A DNA stretch of 64,000 nucleotides from Kibdelosporangium sp. MJ126-NF4 (GTDB taxonomy: Bacteria > Actinomycetota > Actinomycetes > Mycobacteriales > Pseudonocardiaceae). Numbering within the stretch: position 1 is the stretch's first letter; every line of letters begins with the position of its first letter. The stretch spans positions 124,001-188,000 of the forward strand of contig NZ_CDME01000012.1 of NCBI RefSeq assembly GCF_000826545.1. The letters are read 5' to 3'. The notes beneath the pieces were generated by a model. It saw nothing but the letters and a program-made list of their open reading frames with translations. It ran no database searches and was not told the origin of the DNA. Shown one piece after another: positions 26,642 to 34,968 of the stretch. The translations under genes and the position numbers were made by a program.

Positions 26642-27311
26642 ACCCGCCGTCCCGCCGCCGGGTGCCCTGCTCCGGGATGGCCAGCTGCTTGCCCTTGGGC
26701 AGCGCCAACGGGTCCAGGATGCCGTTGGCCTCGGCGATCTGGCGCCAGCGGGTGGCGTCCCCGTAGTGCGCGGCGGCGACCCGGTCGAGCGTCTCGCCCG
26801 GTCGCAGCTGGTGCACGGTGTGCAGGGTCGGCGTGGACGACGTCGGGTTCTGCAGCGGCAGCTGGTCCTCGTCCTTCCACTGCTTGAGCGTGATGTCCGC
26901 CTTGCACCGCAACGGCTTGCCCGAGCTGGCGAAGTAGGTGAACCGGATCTGCACGCGTTCGACGATGCACTTGAACGACTTCGTGTCGCCCCAGTGGAAC
27001 TCCACCCACGGCGGGCGCGCCTTGTTGCGGCTCGGGTCGGCACCGGCCAGCGCCGGGTCGACCTTCATCAGCTTGAGCAGTTTGGTGGTGTAGTCGGTGA
27101 CCGGGTTGCCCTCCCGGGTGGTGTCGAACGTCAGCGACATCGACATGGTCGCGGACTGACCGGCCTGGAACCGCAGCTCCGGGGCGTTCTTGCCCTTGGC
27201 CTCGCCGCCCTGCCAGCTGTTGGACTTGCTGATGGTCAGCTCGGCCGGGTTGAACATGCAGTCGATCTGCTCTTTGCCCTCGGTCAGCAGGTATGCCTTC
27301 ACGGCCGCCAT
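26634..27311 (-). CDS. LysM-containing tail assembly protein (Pvc7-like)
   Basis: A 225-residue protein with a conserved N-terminal domain (CMFNPAELTISKSNSW, FDTTREGNPVTDYT, PPWVEFHWG) and a C-terminal LysM module (about 165-215, LRPGETLDRVAAAHYGDATRWRQIAEANG in outline). It matches the CIS LysM protein Pvc7/Afp7, homologous to T4 gp53 and phage gpX, which ties the hub to the wedges. In this setting LysM acts structurally and need not bind peptidoglycan. Its ATG directly follows the DUF4157 stop. Confidence 0.9.
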   Translation of the reverse strand: MAAVKAYLLTEGKEQIDCMFNPAELTISKSNSWQGGEAKGKNAPELRFQAGQSATMSMSLTFDTTREGNPVTDYTTKLLKLMKVDPALAGADPSRNKARPPWVEFHWGDTKSFKCIVERVQIRFTYFASSGKPLRCKADITLKQWKDEDQLPLQNPTSSTPTLHTVHQLRPGETLDRVAAAHYGDATRWRQIAEANGILDPLALPKGKQLAIPEQGTRRRDGGYV

Positions 27312-29459
27312 CTAGAACACCCCCGCGTAGCGCCCGCCACGGCGTTCCAGCTGGCGGAGCAGTCGTTCCTCAAGTGCCTCGGCGATTCGGTCGAGGTCCA
27401 CACCGGACAGTGCCTGTTGCGCGCCGGGGCCGAGCGCCTGCCCCGCCGCGCCCATGGCCTGGCCCGCCGCTCCGGCGACGGCGTTCTGGGCGTCGCCGAC
27501 CGCACCCATGGCCTGGTTGCCCAGATCCTGCACGGCACCACCGGCCTGGCTCATCGCACCGTTGACCCACTGGTTGGCCTGGCCCGCCATGCCGTTCACG
27601 CCGTCGGTCGCCATGCCCTGCAACTGGCCGACCATGCCCTGCGCGGCCTGGCTGACCTGGCTGACGGCCTGGTTGGCCTCACTGATCGCGGACTGGGTGG
27701 CCTCACGGACCGCGTTGTCCACCACGGTTCTGGCGATCTGGGACACCGCGCCGACCACGCCGTTCGCGCCGCCGCCGACCGGCAGGCTGTCGATCAGCCC
27801 GGCCGAGACCGACCCGGCCTCCTCGCCCATCCGGTTGGCGAAGCCCGACGCGGCACCGGCGAACCGTTCGCCCATGCCACCGGCCGCGCCGGTGAGCTCG
27901 TTCGCGCCGGAGCCGATCGCGGACGTCGCCGTGTTCGCCAGGCCGCCGACCATGCCGGTCGCCTGGTTGGTCAGTCCACTCACGACACCCGATGGGCTCG
28001 GCAGGCTGGGCACGCCACCGCCGAACAACCGCTGCACCCGCATGGGCGCAACGGTGTCGAACTGTGATCCGACGGTTCGGGCTTGTCGTTCGTCGGAGTC
28101 CATCGAACCTGTGTGGTGGTGCAGCATGAACCGCGGTCGCGTGACCGGAGAGCGTGCGTGGGTGAGCTCGTGCGCCAGAACGCCGAGTGACGCCGGATCC
28201 GCGCTGGGCTGCTGTGCCAGGTGGACGACACGGCCGGTGGTCGCGCCCAGCGCGCCGACCTCGTTGAGAGCTCGGCGGGTCGCGGGACCGGCTGTGTACG
28301 AGGCGCCGTCCGGACTGCCGGTCAGCTGGGCCACCAGTGGCCGCATGCCCGTCGGGAACGACTTGGGCGACTCCAGCGGAACGGAGGCGACGGCCGCGCG
28401 CCAGCGCTGTTCGGGGGACGCGGGCCGCTCGGTCACCTCGGGAGCGGCCGCCGAGAGCGTGGGCAACCGACCGGATACCGACGGCGCCATCCAACCTGAG
28501 TCGGCCGCCCCATTCGGCGTGGCCATAAACGCGGTTGATCGCTGCGCCACCAGTGAGTGGGCCGCAGCGAATCCGGCAGGCCCAGGTCGGGCCGCAGGTG
28601 CCTGGCCAGTGGATGTCCGGCTCGGCGACGGCCGCGCCGCCAGGGACAAGGGCATCGAGGACACGAGCGGGAATGCCCGAGACGCCGGTGGCCGGGTCAT
28701 CGGCCACCCGGTCTGCTCGGACTGGGTGAACAGCTGGGATGTCTGCGGCTGTCCGATCGCGAGCGGCGATACCGCCGATGGCTGCGGCCCTGCACTCGAC
28801 TGTCCTGCTGACAGGGCCCCTGCCGCAGCCGCCACCGACATCGCCATCGAGGTCGGCGCCGATGGTCCGGGCGCCTGCCCGAACGCGGCGGCGCGCTGGA
28901 TGGCGGTAACACCACCGGTCGTGTCTGCCCGGCGGGCAGGGTGCAGCAGCGAGCGCGCTGGTGAGACCACAATGGACGCGGCTGCACGTCGGACCGCGGC
29001 CGCCGGGCTCGACACAGCCTGGTCGGTCATGTGCTGTGCCTGGGCGGTCTGCTGGTCGGCGAGAACCGCGGCGCCGGGAGGCGGAGCCATCGCCAGGTGT
29101 GCGGTCGATCCGCCGACCGTCACACCTTTCGCGGTGGACACCAAGCCCGGCTGCGCCTGGCCACGGCGGGGCAGCACGGATTCCTTGCTGGTCAACGGAC
29201 TACGCCGGGCCAGCAGCGGCCGCTCGACCGGCTGGCTCGGGGTGTAGGTCGGCTGCGGGGCGGGAGAGCTGCCGGAACGGAACCCCGGCAGCACACCACC
29301 GACAAGCCGCTGGACCGCCATCCGCCACCATGGCGGACGGACAACCAGCGACTCGGCCGATCCTAGCGCAGCGGCCCGAGGGGCCGCCGGTTGCCTGCGG
29401 CGGAACGGAATCAGCCCACGCAGGCGGCCACCGACGCTACTTCGACGGTTTGAAGCCAC
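27312..29459 (-). CDS. DUF4157 protein with long Gly/Ala-rich tail
   Basis: A 715-residue protein. Residues about 1-340 are low-complexity, rich in Ala, Ser, Pro and Gln. A DUF4157 domain follows at about 360-440 with the metallopeptidase-like motif LAHELTHAR (HELTH near 428). Residues about 485-690 are a Gly/Ala/Val/Gln-rich amphipathic stretch (repeated 'AGQAMGAAGQA', 'QATGMVGGLANTA'), and the last 30 residues are charged (LEERLLRQLERRGGRY). DUF4157 is the commonest accessory domain in CIS loci and often marks cargo or loading proteins. The GTG at 29459 follows GGAGGTG and overlaps the tube gene by 23 bases. The position and tail are discussed as a tape-measure possibility. Confidence 0.82.
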   Translation of the reverse strand: MASNRRSSVGGRLRGLIPFRRRQPAAPRAAALGSAESLVVRPPWWRMAVQRLVGGVLPGFRSGSSPAPQPTYTPSQPVERPLLARRSPLTSKESVLPRRGQAQPGLVSTAKGVTVGGSTAHLAMAPPPGAAVLADQQTAQAQHMTDQAVSSPAAAVRRAAASIVVSPARSLLHPARRADTTGGVTAIQRAAAFGQAPGPSAPTSMAMSVAAAAGALSAGQSSAGPQPSAVSPLAIGQPQTSQLFTQSEQTGWPMTRPPASRAFPLVSSMPLSLAARPSPSRTSTGQAPAARPGPAGFAAAHSLVAQRSTAFMATPNGAADSGWMAPSVSGRLPTLSAAAPEVTERPASPEQRWRAAVASVPLESPKSFPTGMRPLVAQLTGSPDGASYTAGPATRRALNEVGALGATTGRVVHLAQQPSADPASLGVLAHELTHARSPVTRPRFMLHHHTGSMDSDERQARTVGSQFDTVAPMRVQRLFGGGVPSLPSPSGVVSGLTNQATGMVGGLANTATSAIGSGANELTGAAGGMGERFAGAASGFANRMGEEAGSVSAGLIDSLPVGGGANGVVGAVSQIARTVVDNAVREATQSAISEANQAVSQVSQAAQGMVGQLQGMATDGVNGMAGQANQWVNGAMSQAGGAVQDLGNQAMGAVGDAQNAVAGAAGQAMGAAGQALGPGAQQALSGVDLDRIAEALEERLLRQLERRGGRYAGVF

Positions 29460-29901
29460 AGTGGCACACCTCCAGCTCCTCGGTCGCCAGGTCCTTGGAA
29501 GTCGCCGCCAGCTTGGGACCACTCCACTTGACCGGGAAGGCGTCGGTGAAGTCCCACCTGCGCACCACCTCGCCGGTGGAGTTCTTCAGCTGGACCGAGC
29601 CGTGCCTGCGCTCGATCTTGTTGCCCGCCGACTCGAGGCCGTCACCCGAGCACTTCGAGAACCACTCGAACAACGTGTCCGCCTCGGTGATCCCGCGCTT
29701 GAGCACGAGATTGGGCCACTTCATCTGCTTGGGCAGCTTGTGCGTGAACTGGTTCTGCCCGCCCTCGACGAGTTCCTCGGTGTCGATCTGCACCGACAGC
29801 CCGGAGACCTCGAGGAACGTGCCGATCGTCAAACCGTCCACAGTGAACACGAACTGGCCGGAGAACGGCGGGTCGACCTTCCGCACCGGGTTATTCGCCA
29901 T
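29437..29901 (-). CDS. CIS tube protein 2 (gp19-like, Pvc5-type)
   Basis: A 154-residue T4 gp19-like tube protein. Family features are FVFTVDGLTIGTFLEVSGLS near the N-terminus and the GQNQFTHKLPKQMKWPNLVLKRG region (in outline), then a C-terminal WDFTDAFPVKWSGP motif. It is a paralogue of the tube protein at 30420-30851 and probably forms a distinct layer next to the baseplate. It ends with an unusual ECHCG-like pair (EVCHCGF). The ATG at 29901 and a GTG at 29910 are both possible; either overlaps the end of the small gene upstream. Confidence 0.9.
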   Translation of the reverse strand: MANNPVRKVDPPFSGQFVFTVDGLTIGTFLEVSGLSVQIDTEELVEGGQNQFTHKLPKQMKWPNLVLKRGITEADTLFEWFSKCSGDGLESAGNKIERRHGSVQLKNSTGEVVRRWDFTDAFPVKWSGPKLAATSKDLATEELEVCHCGFKPSK

Positions 29902-30070
29902 TGCCGCCACCGATCCCCTGCCAGAAACGCTCGTTCAATGTGCTGACTTCCTCCAGCAACGTGACCCGGTCGCCGTGTTCGAGATCCAGCAGCTGGTCCA
30001 ACCCCCAGTGCAAGTGGTAGGCCAGGTACGTGATCTCGCGCCACAGCGTCGCAGCGGCGTACCGTGTCAG
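29891..30070 (-). CDS. 59-aa DUF6760-like small CIS protein, apparent CTG start
   Basis: A short frame of 59 codons plus TAA. The product begins LTRYAAATLWREITYLAYHL, continues HWGLDQLLDLEHGDRVTLL and ends EEVSTLNERFWQGIGGGNGE. The pattern TRY...L..E...LAYHLHW.L...L.LEH..R......V..LNE matches the short DUF6760 proteins seen in other CIS operons, and the size resembles Pvc6/Afp6. No in-frame ATG, GTG or TTG precedes the homology. The best start is a CTG overlapping the previous stop as CTGA, with GAGGAGG about 12 bases upstream. It overlaps genes on both sides. Confidence 0.75.
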   Translation of the reverse strand: MTRYAAATLWREITYLAYHLHWGLDQLLDLEHGDRVTLLEEVSTLNERFWQGIGGGNGE

Positions 30071-30423
30071 CCCACCGCGGCCGCCTCCTCGGGGAAAGGG
30101 CTGCCCGGCTCCATCGACTCCAGGATCGACGGGTCGCCGAAGTTGATCACCCGGTAGAAGTCCTGCAGGTAGCGGTAGTCGCTGGCGAACATGCGCTCGA
30201 TGGTCCGCGTGGTGACCCGCCCGGACGTGCCGAGTTCGGTCACCACCCTGGCCAGCACGATCACGGTCGCGTACGCCTCGTTGTCCTTCACGCGGTTGTC
30301 GCGCAACGGCTCGATCTCGTCGCGTGCCGTCGCCAGCCGCATGACGCCCTCTTTGTGGACGACGCCCTCGTCATCCACGAAGCCCTTGGGCAGCGTGAAC
30401 GAGTACTCGGTGTTCAAACTCAT
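30067..30423 (-). CDS. CIS tail-assembly-type protein
   Basis: A 118-residue protein found at this position, after the first tube gene, in many CIS operons and annotated as phage tail assembly protein or hypothetical. It begins TEYSFTLPKGFVDDEG, followed by an EIEPL...NEAYATVIVLARVVTELG helix and DFYRVINFGDP. The fold and position resemble the tail assembly chaperones of myophages, but I cannot prove that role. It overlaps the tube gene upstream by 4 bases and the small gene downstream by 4 bases. Confidence 0.78.
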   Translation of the reverse strand: MSLNTEYSFTLPKGFVDDEGVVHKEGVMRLATARDEIEPLRDNRVKDNEAYATVIVLARVVTELGTSGRVTTRTIERMFASDYRYLQDFYRVINFGDPSILESMEPGSPFPEEAAAVG

Positions 30424-30851
30424 ACCCGCTCAAGACCTTCGTGCGTGATGGTGACCTTCTCGGTGCTCACCGAGTTGGCGTCGGCCGACAGCTCGGAGCC
30501 CTCCCACTTGGAGATCCACGCGTTGGTGAAGTTCCACCGCGCGACCTCCTCCATCTTGGAGTTCTTGGCCACGATGGAGCCGTTGCGGCGCGCCTTGGTG
30601 ATGTCGCCCTGGATGATCTCCTTGCGCCACTCCCAGAGGCCCGTGTCGGCGTCGACGCGGCGCTCGAGCGTGATGTCGGACCACTTCAGCGCACCGATGG
30701 TCTTGATGATCATCATGCGGCCCTCTTTGTTGAGTTCCTTGTGCTCGATGACCTCGGACTCGTTGACGACGCCGCTGCACTTCATGAACGTGCCGAGTTC
30801 GATGCCGTCCGCCTCGATCACGAAGATGTTCGTGGCTGTCACGTCTGACAT
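30420..30851 (-). CDS. CIS tube protein 1 (gp19-like, Pvc1-type)
   Basis: A 143-residue tube protein of the T4 gp19/Hcp-like fold. It starts VTATNIFVIEADGIELGTFM, has the conserved VIEHKELNKEG strand and ends with ARWNFTNAWISKWEGSEL and a VSTEKVTITHEGL strand, all typical of the main tube subunit. It lies 29 bases after the sheath gene and would stack as hexamers inside the sheath. The paralogue at 29437-29901 is the second tube protein. Start ATG at 30851. Confidence 0.93.
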   Translation of the reverse strand: MSDVTATNIFVIEADGIELGTFMKCSGVVNESEVIEHKELNKEGRMMIIKTIGALKWSDITLERRVDADTGLWEWRKEIIQGDITKARRNGSIVAKNSKMEEVARWNFTNAWISKWEGSELSADANSVSTEKVTITHEGLERV

Positions 30852-30880
30852 AGCGTCTGCTCCTTATTCCCTTACCGCAC

Positions 30881-32476
30881 TCAGTCCGAGGTCTCCGCGC
30901 CGCCCTGCCACTGGCTGAGCCGGAAGATCACGAACTCGGCCGGTTTGACCGGCGCGAGCCCGACGTCGACGATCAGCTTGCCCTCGTCCACAGAGGACGC
31001 CGGGTTGTTGCTCTCGTCGCACAGCACGTAGAAGGCCTGGTCCGGCGTGTTGCCGACCAGTGCGCCCTGCATCCACAGGTTGCGCAGGAAGGCGTTGATG
31101 GTCCGCTTGACCCGTGCCCACAGGTCGGCGTCGTTCGGCTCGAACACCACCCACTGCGTGCCCTGGCGGATGGTCTCCTCGATGAAGTTGAACAGCCGCC
31201 GGACGTTGATGTAGCGCCAGCTCTGGTCGGTCGCCGCGAGCGTGCGGGCGCCCCAGATGCGGATGCCGTTGGCGCCGAACGACCGGATGCAGTTGACCTG
31301 CTGCGGGTTGAGCAGGTCCTGCTCGCCGGTGGTCACGTCGGTCTCCAGCCGGGCGATGCCGCGCACGACCTCGTTGGCCGGAGCCTTCCACACGCCACGC
31401 GACGCGTCGGTCCGTGCCCACACACCGGCGACGTGGCCGGACGGCGGAACGGTCAGGAACTTCTCGCCGTCGGTGGCGCCGGGACGCGCCAGCGGGTTCT
31501 GCACCACCAGGTGCGGGTAGTACGCGGTGCCGAACGCGCTGTCCTTGCCCAGCGTGCTGCGCCATTCGAGCGCCTGCTGGGCGTTGAGCCCCGGAGGGGA
31601 GTCGAGGATGGCCATCCTGGTGTGGCTGCGCTCGCACCAGTCGACCAGCTTCGCCTGCGCGGCCAGGTAGCCCTCGGTGTCGAAGGAGCCGTCGGCGCGG
31701 GTGGCGACCGTGATCAGGTCGGGGATCGCCACCATCGTGACGGTCTCGGCGATCGCGAGCCCCTCGTAACCGGTGCGGGAGACCTCGGAGCCCTCGAACT
31801 CGGTCGGCGAGACGGAGTTCGTGACCGGCGCGGTCGCCTGGATGGCGTACCGGCCGGGCGCCGGGGCGCGCTCGGCGACCGAGAGGCCCTGTGCGCTCTT
31901 GACCTCGACGCGGATCAGCTTGGAGCGCTCGTTGATCGTCTTCTCGGCGCTCTTCGGCCCGCGTCCGAGGTGGACACCGCCGAACTCCTCGCGGACCTGG
32001 CCGTTGTCGACGACCTTGAGAGTGAACTCCTGACTGGCCTGCTCACCCTCGGCGGGCGGGGCGGGCTCGATGACGACGTCGTAGGTGGCGGCCGGGTCGA
32101 GCGCCTCCACGTTGAGTGTCTCGATCTCCTGACGGCCGGACGCGGGCAGCGCGCGCTGCGCCTTGCCTTGCCCGTTGCCGCCGCTCGGGATCCGGACGAT
32201 GTACGCGATGCCGCCGCCGTTCTCGAAGTAGCCCTTCACCGAATGCGGCAACAGGATGCCCGGCGCGAACCCCCCGTAGATGCGCTCGTACTGCGGCCAG
32301 CTGGTGACCAGCTGCGGCTTCACGCCGTCGGGGTCGGTCGGGTCGCCCGCGTCGGCGTTGTAGGACGCGGTGAATCCCACGAACGCCGCGACGGCCGTGC
32401 CCACACCTTGCAGCGGCATCGAACCGCTGGGACGCTCCTCGATGTAGACGCCTGGGGCGCCGTAAGTCGCCGCCAT
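30881..32476 (-). CDS. contractile tail sheath protein
   Basis: A 531-residue tail sheath protein, first gene of the structural operon. The N-terminal YGAPGVYIEERPSGSMPLQGV, the middle WCERSHTRMAILDSPPG and the C-terminal KRTINAFLRNLWMQGALVG and VGLAPVKPAEFVIFRLSQW segments are hallmarks (each listed in pieces). The C-terminal strands form the handshake network that drives contraction. Residues about 115-240 form an insertion domain exposed on the outer surface. Only one sheath gene is present, whereas PVC has three. A clear AAGGAG lies 7 bases before the ATG. The promoter must be in the 270 bases shared with the divergent LysR gene. Confidence 0.95.
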   Translation of the reverse strand: MAATYGAPGVYIEERPSGSMPLQGVGTAVAAFVGFTASYNADAGDPTDPDGVKPQLVTSWPQYERIYGGFAPGILLPHSVKGYFENGGGIAYIVRIPSGGNGQGKAQRALPASGRQEIETLNVEALDPAATYDVVIEPAPPAEGEQASQEFTLKVVDNGQVREEFGGVHLGRGPKSAEKTINERSKLIRVEVKSAQGLSVAERAPAPGRYAIQATAPVTNSVSPTEFEGSEVSRTGYEGLAIAETVTMVAIPDLITVATRADGSFDTEGYLAAQAKLVDWCERSHTRMAILDSPPGLNAQQALEWRSTLGKDSAFGTAYYPHLVVQNPLARPGATDGEKFLTVPPSGHVAGVWARTDASRGVWKAPANEVVRGIARLETDVTTGEQDLLNPQQVNCIRSFGANGIRIWGARTLAATDQSWRYINVRRLFNFIEETIRQGTQWVVFEPNDADLWARVKRTINAFLRNLWMQGALVGNTPDQAFYVLCDESNNPASSVDEGKLIVDVGLAPVKPAEFVIFRLSQWQGGAETSD

Positions 32477-32745
32477 GAATTGCTCCTTCTGCGTCGGCTT
32501 GGCTCGGCCTACAGGTTCTCGCGCACGTGTGTGATCAACACCGCCCTTTGGGGCGGCTATCGGTGCGGACCTGCGGGTTGGTGGGGCGAGCGGGGTGCCG
32601 GGCCAGGTCAGAGGAACCCGTTGAACCGGGGTATCGGCTGGGGTTATGCCCCTCTGTTCTCAGAGAGACACGCATTCGTACTGCACAGTTGACGAGATCG
32701 CCCGGCGCGACCCGCCAAGGCGTTCACCAGTGGGAACAGCCGGGC

Positions 32746-33726
32746 ATGGGCTGCCAGGAACAGGACAGCGTGGACATCACACACCACCACCTGCGGGTGA
32801 TCATCGCGGTCGCGGAAGCGGGCAGCATCGGCCAGGCAGCGGTGCGGCTCCGGACGTCACAGGCGGCGTTGTCGGCGAAACTACGCCGGATCGAACAGGC
32901 CCTCGGCGGGGACTTGTTCGTCCGCAGCCGATCCGGCTGCGTGCCCACGCCGTTCGGCGACACCGTGCTGACCGACGCCCGGCAGGTGGTAGACACACAT
33001 GCGGGGCCAACGCCACCACCACCGCCGAGAGAACCGATGCGGGTGCGCATCGGCGGCTACGCCGGAGTCATGCTGGGCGAGGTGGCCAGACGACTGGCGA
33101 GCGAGCCGTGGGTGTCCGGTGTCCGGTTGTGCGACAACCCGGACTCCAGGGTCAACGTCCGGATGATCGCGAACGACGAACTGGACCTCGCGATGGTCTA
33201 CGACTGGCCGCCGGTGGCGTTGCCGACGCCCGCGGCGGTCCGCGAACGGGTCATCCACGTGAGCGAACCGGTCTTCGTGATGATGTCGCAGAGCCACCCG
33301 CTCGCGGTGACACCGACCGTGTCACTGCGTGCCCTCGCGGACTACCCGTGGGTGGACGAACCAGCGGGAACGACCACATGGCCGACATATCTGCGGCACG
33401 TGTGCAACCACGCCGGTGTCACGCTCCACATGCGACAGGTCGCCGCGAACCTGCCGGAGGCCCGGCGGCTGCTGACGACGACGTCCGCGGTCGCGCCGGT
33501 CCTGGCGACCACCGAGACCACATCCGGTCTGACCATCCGTGCGCTGGAAGGACACCCGCTGCGGCAACGGCTGCGGCTGATCTACCGGCCGGGCACACCG
33601 GTCACCGGCCGGATCACCAGGATCATCCAGCACATCGGGCAGGCGTACGCGGAGCACCAGGGCTGCAACGCGCCCTTCCGTACCTGGTGGAACGACGAAG
33701 GGTGTCACACCATGCCGGTGCGGTGA
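32746..33726 (+). CDS. LysR family transcriptional regulator
   Basis: A LysR-type regulator of 326 residues. The winged helix-turn-helix is HHHLRVIIAVAEAGSIGQAA...TSQAALSAKLRRIEQALGG (residues about 13-60), followed by a periplasmic-binding-like effector domain (about 95-300). The linker helix is short and carries a PTPPPPP run. The ATG at 32746 or the GTG at 32770 could be the start. It is divergent from the CIS operon, so it may or may not control it. Its 3' end overlaps that of the MerR gene by 22 bases, tail to tail. Confidence 0.85.
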   Translation: MGCQEQDSVDITHHHLRVIIAVAEAGSIGQAAVRLRTSQAALSAKLRRIEQALGGDLFVRSRSGCVPTPFGDTVLTDARQVVDTHAGPTPPPPPREPMRVRIGGYAGVMLGEVARRLASEPWVSGVRLCDNPDSRVNVRMIANDELDLAMVYDWPPVALPTPAAVRERVIHVSEPVFVMMSQSHPLAVTPTVSLRALADYPWVDEPAGTTTWPTYLRHVCNHAGVTLHMRQVAANLPEARRLLTTTSAVAPVLATTETTSGLTIRALEGHPLRQRLRLIYRPGTPVTGRITRIIQHIGQAYAEHQGCNAPFRTWWNDEGCHTMPVR

Positions 33727-34070
33727 CTGCTGTCGATGATCGTGGTGAGGTTGGCACGGGTGGCCAGCAGTTCCTCGATGGCCTCGTCGATCCGGTCGCG
33801 GTGCTGGACAAGGCCGTCGACGAGCTCCGGGCAGTCGGGCGTGAGCACGCCGTCGTCATCGACGACGCACGGCAGCATGGCGTGGATCTGCGCGGTGCCC
33901 AGGCCTGCCGCGAGCAGGATCCTGATCCGCCTGACCGCCGGTACGTCGTCGGCGCTGTACACGCGATAGCCGCTCGGCTGCCGCTGTGGCGTCAACAGGC
34001 CCTGAGTCTCGTAGTACCGCAGCGCGCGCTCGCTGACACCGGTCCGGCGCGCCAGTTCCCCGATTCGCAT
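33705..34070 (-). CDS. MerR family transcriptional regulator
   Basis: A 121-residue MerR regulator. The N-terminus MRIGELARRTGVSERALRYY and the ETQGLLTPQRQPSGYRVYSADDV wing are canonical, followed by a dimerisation coil (residues about 80-115, LVQHRDRIDEAIEELLAT). There is no cysteine cluster for metal sensing; the two cysteines (about 73 and 83) sit before the coil. The ATG at 34070 is fixed by homology. It is divergent from the NAD(P)-binding reductase, and the dyad between them is a likely operator. Confidence 0.9.
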   Translation of the reverse strand: MRIGELARRTGVSERALRYYETQGLLTPQRQPSGYRVYSADDVPAVRRIRILLAAGLGTAQIHAMLPCVVDDDGVLTPDCPELVDGLVQHRDRIDEAIEELLATRANLTTIIDSSHRTGMV

Positions 34071-34083
34071 CCCCGCTCCACAG

Positions 34084-34118
34084 TTGACTCTGACATCAAC
34101 GTCAAGGTTTAGCTTAAC
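34084..34118 (+). promoter_or_regulatory. probable MerR operator/promoter
   Basis: TTGAC at 34084-34088 and GTCAA at 34101-34105 form an inverted repeat, and inside it TGAC...GTCA (34091-34104) gives a second, tighter dyad. TAGCTT follows as a possible -10. The overlap of a dyad with the spacer is the usual layout of MerR-controlled promoters. It lies between the divergent MerR and reductase genes. Confidence 0.55.
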
Positions 34119-34122
34119 CGGC

Positions 34123-34968
34123 ATGACCTCCGTGACCGTTCTCGGACTGGGCCCCATGGGCCACGCCCTGGCAGCCGCGTTCGCAGCAGCCAACCACTCC
34201 ACCACGGTGTGGAACCGAACCCCAGGAAAGGAAACCGACCTCAACGCCACCGTGGCCGCGACAGCGGCCGAGGCTATCTCGGCGAGCCCGCTCGTGGTCG
34301 CCTGCGTGCTGAACTACTCGGCGGCGCAGGAAATCCTCGACGCGGCCGCGCTGAAAGGCCGCACCCTGGTGAACCTCAGCGGTGGCTCACCCCAGCAGGC
34401 CCGTGAGATGGCCACCTGGGCGGGAGAAAACGGAATCGACTATCTCGACGGCGTGATCATGGCAACGCCCGACGCGATCGGCGGACCGGAGGCGGCGCTG
34501 TTCTACAGCGGGCCGGATGATGTCTATTCGACGCACCAGCCGACGTTGGCCGCGCTCGGCGAGAACGCCCACTACCTCGGCGACGACCCAGGCCGCGCGT
34601 CGGCGTTCGACACATCGCTGCAGGACATGATGTGGACGTCGATGAGCGGCGTGGTGCACATGTTCACCCTCGCCGCCTCGGAGAACATCGCCGCGACCGA
34701 CATCGCGGCGCACGCGAAAGCCCTGCTCGGGTTCTTCCCCGACATGATCGACATGCTCGCCGCGCAGATCGCCGCTGGTGAGTTCGCCGGTGAGGTGGGC
34801 ACGATCGACCAGGCGGCGGTGATCATGGACAACATCCTCAGCCCGATTCGCGCCAACGGCGTCGACAACGGCGTGCTGAGCGCCGCTCGGGCCGAGGTGC
34901 AGCGGGCGATCGACGGTGGTTATGGGGCGGATGGGTTCGGCCGGTTGGCCTCGCTGCCGGTTTCGTGA
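34123..34968 (+). CDS. NAD(P)-dependent reductase, 6-phosphogluconate dehydrogenase/imine reductase type
   Basis: A 281-residue beta-hydroxyacid dehydrogenase-superfamily enzyme. The Rossmann motif is VTVLGLGPMGHALA at the N-terminus, with WNRTPGKE as the cofactor-specificity loop (Arg favours NADP). NLSGGSPQQARE and the second-domain helix GRASAFDTSLQDMMWTSMSG (in outline) match the imine reductase subgroup; the catalytic lysine of hydroxyacid dehydrogenases is not in its usual place. A C-terminal all-alpha dimerisation domain completes the protein. It is probably controlled by the divergent MerR protein. The substrate is unknown. Confidence 0.85.
   Translation: MTSVTVLGLGPMGHALAAAFAAANHSTTVWNRTPGKETDLNATVAATAAEAISASPLVVACVLNYSAAQEILDAAALKGRTLVNLSGGSPQQAREMATWAGENGIDYLDGVIMATPDAIGGPEAALFYSGPDDVYSTHQPTLAALGENAHYLGDDPGRASAFDTSLQDMMWTSMSGVVHMFTLAASENIAATDIAAHAKALLGFFPDMIDMLAAQIAAGEFAGEVGTIDQAAVIMDNILSPIRANGVDNGVLSAARAEVQRAIDGGYGADGFGRLASLPVS

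Noticed and set aside
22593..26887. Two long + strand open frames opposite the baseplate and spike genes
   Set aside because: Both mirror conserved minus-strand CIS genes and encode His/Arg/Asp-rich sequence with no family features.
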